Assembly: GCA_038205115.1 (NCBI GenBank)
Contig: JBBRCE010000010.1
Coordinates: 1 to 64,000 of the forward strand
DNA length: 64,000 nt
From: JBBRCE01 sp038205115
GTDB taxonomy: Bacteria > Planctomycetota > Planctomycetia > Pirellulales > JBBRCE01
Reading direction: 5' to 3'
Shown in pieces: positions 61,295 through 64,000 of this stretch (position 1 is its first letter; the number at the start of each line of letters is the position of its first letter). The notes under the pieces were generated by a model. The model was not told the DNA's origin and did no database searches. It saw only the letters and a program-made list of their open reading frames with translations. The position numbers and the translations under genes were made by a program.

Positions 61295-62518
61295 CTATTT
61301 CACCGACTGCAGAACTTGCGCTGTCTCACCGCGTGCGGAGTTCACAGCCTCGGCTGCCGTAGCGCGCGCGGCGACGTCTGGCGGGATTTTTCCGTGGTCG
61401 CCGGATGCCGTTCGATTCTTGCGCGTCAGCCATTGACGACGCAAGTCACGAATCTTGGGCAGTGCGGTACGGAGCGCGTAGATTAGCGGTCGCGCCGACA
61501 ATTTGCCGGTGCCGATCAGCGTCCGGCCGAGCGAGTAATCACGCGTCGTCCACTTGGACGTGGCGTCGGCCAGCGGGCCGGCAAAGTCAAGCATTCGTCG
61601 ATCGGGCGTGTCGAAGAATCGCTCAAGCAACTTGTAACGCAAAATCTGGCCGGGCGTCAGTTGCGAATAGGATTCGTCGTAACCAACTTTGGGCGAGTAA
61701 TAAACGCCTTTCGCCTGCCAACCATATTCGAACGCGATCGGCTGCTGCTGGCGGTTTAAGAACACCAGTTCTAAATTGCCCAGCGCTGCCAGCGCAACCG
61801 CTTGCTGCTGAAAAAATTCGAGTATTCCCGGCGAGCGCATGACAGACGTGCCGGCGGCGCCTTTCCAGCCGCGGTCTTCAATTTCGAAACCGCTGAGAAT
61901 TTCTCGGCGAATCTCCTGATCGGAGATCCCCTGCGGCATTGTCAGTTGGCATTGTTCTTGTTCGGCCCGCTTCAGCGCCTTGCGCATATGCCGGCGGTGG
62001 TTGCCCGACCAGTCGGCCTGATAATGCGTCCAACTGCGGTCGAACTCAATCACGCCCACACGAAAGCGCTCGTCGTACGCGTGCTGCATTCCGGAACGAT
62101 CGAGCGCCGCGGCAAAACGGCGCCAATGGGGCAAGTCGCTGGAGGTGCCTTCGAGCCAGAGCAGCCGCCACGGCAGCCGGCGAATGCCTTGGGCCAGCAA
62201 ATCCAACACGGTCGTTTCGTCCGCCGCGGGATCGAAAAGAAAATCGCCGCCAGGCGTCCACTGGTTGCTGGGCAAGAACCCAATCTTGATCGCCCGGGCG
62301 ATTCGCCGCTCGACAATCGGCAACGCCGCGACGAGTTGACCACCGTGCTCGACGGCCAACGCGCAAAAACGCGAGTGCGGTTGAAAGTGCCGCAGCCAAG
62401 CCAACAGCGGTTGTGCTTGCGCCACCGGCAAGGTCGACTCGCTGCGCCGCCAGAGATCGTTCCAGCCATCCGCGGCAGCCTGCAAAGCGTCGTACGAATC
62501 CAGTTGAATGAGCCGCAT
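61295..62518 (-). CDS. FemAB/BioF2-like GNAT-fold acyltransferase
   Basis: 407 aa with the GNAT-like acyltransferase layout of the CelD/BioF2 (Acetyltransf_6) family: NDLWRRSESTLP, an early beta strand FCALAVEHGGQLVAALPIV, and the characteristic late core LELVFLNRQQQPIAFEYGWQ, VYYSPKVGYDESYSQLTPG and LDFAGPLADATSKW. The family contains enzymes modifying polysaccharides or peptidoglycan precursors, and PEP-CTERM locus proteins. The tail (RGETAQVLQSVK) is unremarkable. Substrate unknown. Confidence 0.88.
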   Translation of the reverse strand: MRLIQLDSYDALQAAADGWNDLWRRSESTLPVAQAQPLLAWLRHFQPHSRFCALAVEHGGQLVAALPIVERRIARAIKIGFLPSNQWTPGGDFLFDPAADETTVLDLLAQGIRRLPWRLLWLEGTSSDLPHWRRFAAALDRSGMQHAYDERFRVGVIEFDRSWTHYQADWSGNHRRHMRKALKRAEQEQCQLTMPQGISDQEIRREILSGFEIEDRGWKGAAGTSVMRSPGILEFFQQQAVALAALGNLELVFLNRQQQPIAFEYGWQAKGVYYSPKVGYDESYSQLTPGQILRYKLLERFFDTPDRRMLDFAGPLADATSKWTTRDYSLGRTLIGTGKLSARPLIYALRTALPKIRDLRRQWLTRKNRTASGDHGKIPPDVAARATAAEAVNSARGETAQVLQSVK

Positions 62519-62833
62519 GCCAGATCACATTTCGATCGAGTTGTCAGATCCCTGTCGGTCGCCGGGCGCGCCACTGCGCAACTCACGCGATCACTATAAG
62601 AATGGCATACTTTCGACCACGCGCACGCGGAATAACCGGCATGACCGGAGTTCCTGCAGAAATGCGGCGCAGGGGCATCCACCGGTTAGCGGTGTCGCGC
62701 GTTGAGCACTCGGTATTTGGCCGGCGATCCCAAAATTTTCGCCCGCCGAAAGACTTGGAATCCCGCGGCTGCGAGTATTGGTACGCTGCACCAACTCCAG
62801 CGTCACGAGCGCGCAAGACAACGGTTCGCCCAA
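62519..62833. other. Intergenic region, nothing recognised
   Basis: 315 bp between two minus-strand genes. The short frames on both strands are not supported, and no clear terminator or promoter was found. Confidence 0.4.
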
Positions 62834-64000
62834 TTAGCGAATGGTCGTGGCATCGGCTAGCGATACGCGCAGCGCAGTAACGTGGGTTTTCTTGAACTCC
62901 GGCATGTAACCGCGTTCGCCCGTGATGCCCACCTCGCGGCCGACGTAGGGTTCCATGTTCACACCAGGACCTTGGGTGACAAACGCCGTGACTTGGCCCG
63001 AGCCATCGACCAGCGCGTAATGCGGCGCGCCGGGCCGTTGCGAAACCACTTTGGTCAGTTTGCCGCGGCCATCGAATCGGCTGTCCGTAATGGCTGCGTT
63101 GGCGACGGTCGAACTTGCAATCGGCGGCGGAGGCGGCGGCGAGGCAACCGTTGCCGGGCTTGAGCCAAATGGGTCCGTCAATTGTCGTGAGGATCCAATA
63201 GGCGGCAGCGGAGCGGTCAGTCGCGAGCCTTCGGCAGACGCCGTCCGATTCACGCCACGCGACAGCGGCCCCGTCGAATTCGCCAGATCGTAACGGCGTT
63301 TGATCTCGTCAAAACGTGCCAACTTGTTGAGCATTTCGCGGGCGCGTCCCCGCTGGACGGCCGTGCTCGATCGATCGGCAATTGCTTCGGTGCGACGTTG
63401 TAAATCATCGAATCGCCAACTGTTTGGCTCTTCGGCCACAACAACTGACAGCTCCAGATCGATCTCGTCGAGGTCCGCCTGAAAGGCTTCGTCGGGCGTC
63501 AATGGATTTTTTTTCCCGCGACTGGTTTTAGCCCGCGGCGGTTGGCTCGTTGCCTCGCGATCTTGATCACGACTTGGCTCGCGACCGCGCCAATTGCGAT
63601 CATTTTCACGAACTTCCTCCGTGCCGGCCGTTTGCCGAACATCAAATTGTTCTGACGGCGGTTCGGTCGCAGGTCGACGCGAACGGGCAACTTCGGTCTG
63701 TACGCGTCGCGGCACATGCTCGGGGTTATCGTCGCCGGCTTCCGGTGGGTTGCGGTCGATCAATTTGACGGAAATCCATCGGAACTCGCCCGACGGCGGA
63801 GCGATCATGCTCCACTCTTGACGTTCTGCGCCATCGCCCAGGACGTGCGATTCCATGACATCAACTAATTCGCCGCGGTCCAATCGAACCTGGGTGGTGT
63901 CGCGCATTTCGCCAAAAGCACTGCCGACCCTGGTCGGCAATTGTTCTGGCAAGACCGTCGCGATTCCGTCGCGATCAATTTTTAGCGCAGAACTGGGCAC
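62834..64000 (-). CDS. SH3-like/OB-like protein, 5' end beyond the window
   Basis: The C-terminal 388 residues of a protein whose start lies past position 64000. The visible N-terminal part (TRVGSAFGEMRDTTQVRLDR, then SGEFRWISVKLIDRNPPE) looks like a bacterial SH3-type domain. A charged disordered middle, a helical stretch (AREMLNKLARFDEIKRRYDL), a Pro/Ser linker and a C-terminal beta domain (GKLTKVVSQRPGAPHYALVD to VGREVGITGERGYMPEFKKT) reminiscent of an OB-fold follow. By pattern it is probably extracytoplasmic; the signal peptide is outside the window. Confidence 0.8.
   Translation of the reverse strand: MPSSALKIDRDGIATVLPEQLPTRVGSAFGEMRDTTQVRLDRGELVDVMESHVLGDGAERQEWSMIAPPSGEFRWISVKLIDRNPPEAGDDNPEHVPRRVQTEVARSRRPATEPPSEQFDVRQTAGTEEVRENDRNWRGREPSRDQDREATSQPPRAKTSRGKKNPLTPDEAFQADLDEIDLELSVVVAEEPNSWRFDDLQRRTEAIADRSSTAVQRGRAREMLNKLARFDEIKRRYDLANSTGPLSRGVNRTASAEGSRLTAPLPPIGSSRQLTDPFGSSPATVASPPPPPPIASSTVANAAITDSRFDGRGKLTKVVSQRPGAPHYALVDGSGQVTAFVTQGPGVNMEPYVGREVGITGERGYMPEFKKTHVTALRVSLADATTIR

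Noticed and set aside
1..64000. CRISPR arrays, tRNA genes, insertion sequences, phage genes
   Set aside because: No repeated spaced units, no tRNA-like cloverleaf noticed, and no transposase, integrase or phage protein motif among the open frames.

Overview
The window reads as part of a planctomycete chromosome, probably Pirellulales-like. This is an inference from gene content: a PSCyt1-type cytochrome c protein, a secreted TPR/CHAT protein, a SUMF1-like protein, HEAT-repeat and Pro/Ala-rich membrane proteins, many non-ATG starts and weak Shine-Dalgarno signals. I saw no tRNA, rRNA, CRISPR array, insertion sequence, phage gene or origin. Nearly all the DNA is coding, in short directional runs.

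Layout. 1-975 has no recognisable gene. thyA (976-1770, +) faces a HemN/HemW-like radical SAM gene (1846-3150, -). 3305-10397 (-) is a three-gene secreted set: a di-haem cytochrome c with a DUF4384-like tail, an unknown secreted protein, and a TPR-CHAT protein with an intact His/Cys dyad. 10940-15732 (+) looks like part of an exopolysaccharide locus: a GT2-like glycosyltransferase, a membrane/linker protein, a BY-kinase-like ATPase and an ExeA-like ATPase. 16306-18640 (-) carries two paralogous fatty acid desaturases, divergent from a beta-ketoacyl synthase homologue that lacks all three catalytic residues. An Lgt-like membrane protein with an inserted PDZ domain follows.

22569-31600 (+) is a complete high-affinity potassium uptake locus: an extra 32-aa membrane microprotein, kdpF, kdpA, a frame-disrupted kdpB, kdpC, a small GGPHH-motif protein, kdpD and kdpE. 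A second GGPHH protein lies just upstream on the other strand. 31563-42144 is mixed: a DinB-like protein, a C26-family amidotransferase homologue without its Cys, murD, a methyltransferase, a SUMF1-like protein, an ApbE-like flavin transferase, a membrane-anchored coiled-coil protein with a BRCT-like C-terminus, and a HEAT-repeat protein.

42449-58911 (+) is a 16.5-kb type IV pilus / type II secretion-like operon. It holds four prepilin-like or PilX-like proteins, a small secreted protein, PilM, PilN, PilO and PilP-like proteins, a secretin, a TPR lipoprotein, a histidine kinase, a response regulator, a STAS protein, the PilB/GspE ATPase and the PilC/GspF platform protein. No obvious major pilin, prepilin peptidase or PilT is present here. 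The end of the window (-) carries a DadA-like oxidoreductase, RdgB, a 75-aa conserved protein, a FemAB/BioF2-like acyltransferase, and a 5'-truncated SH3/OB-like protein.

The most unusual points are: the cytochrome c / unknown / CHAT set; the KS homologue with Glu-Asn-Asn in place of Cys-His-His; the Lgt-PDZ fusion; the two microproteins and the GGPHH protein in the kdp locus; the C26 homologue with Gly for its nucleophile; and the signalling genes inside the pilus operon.
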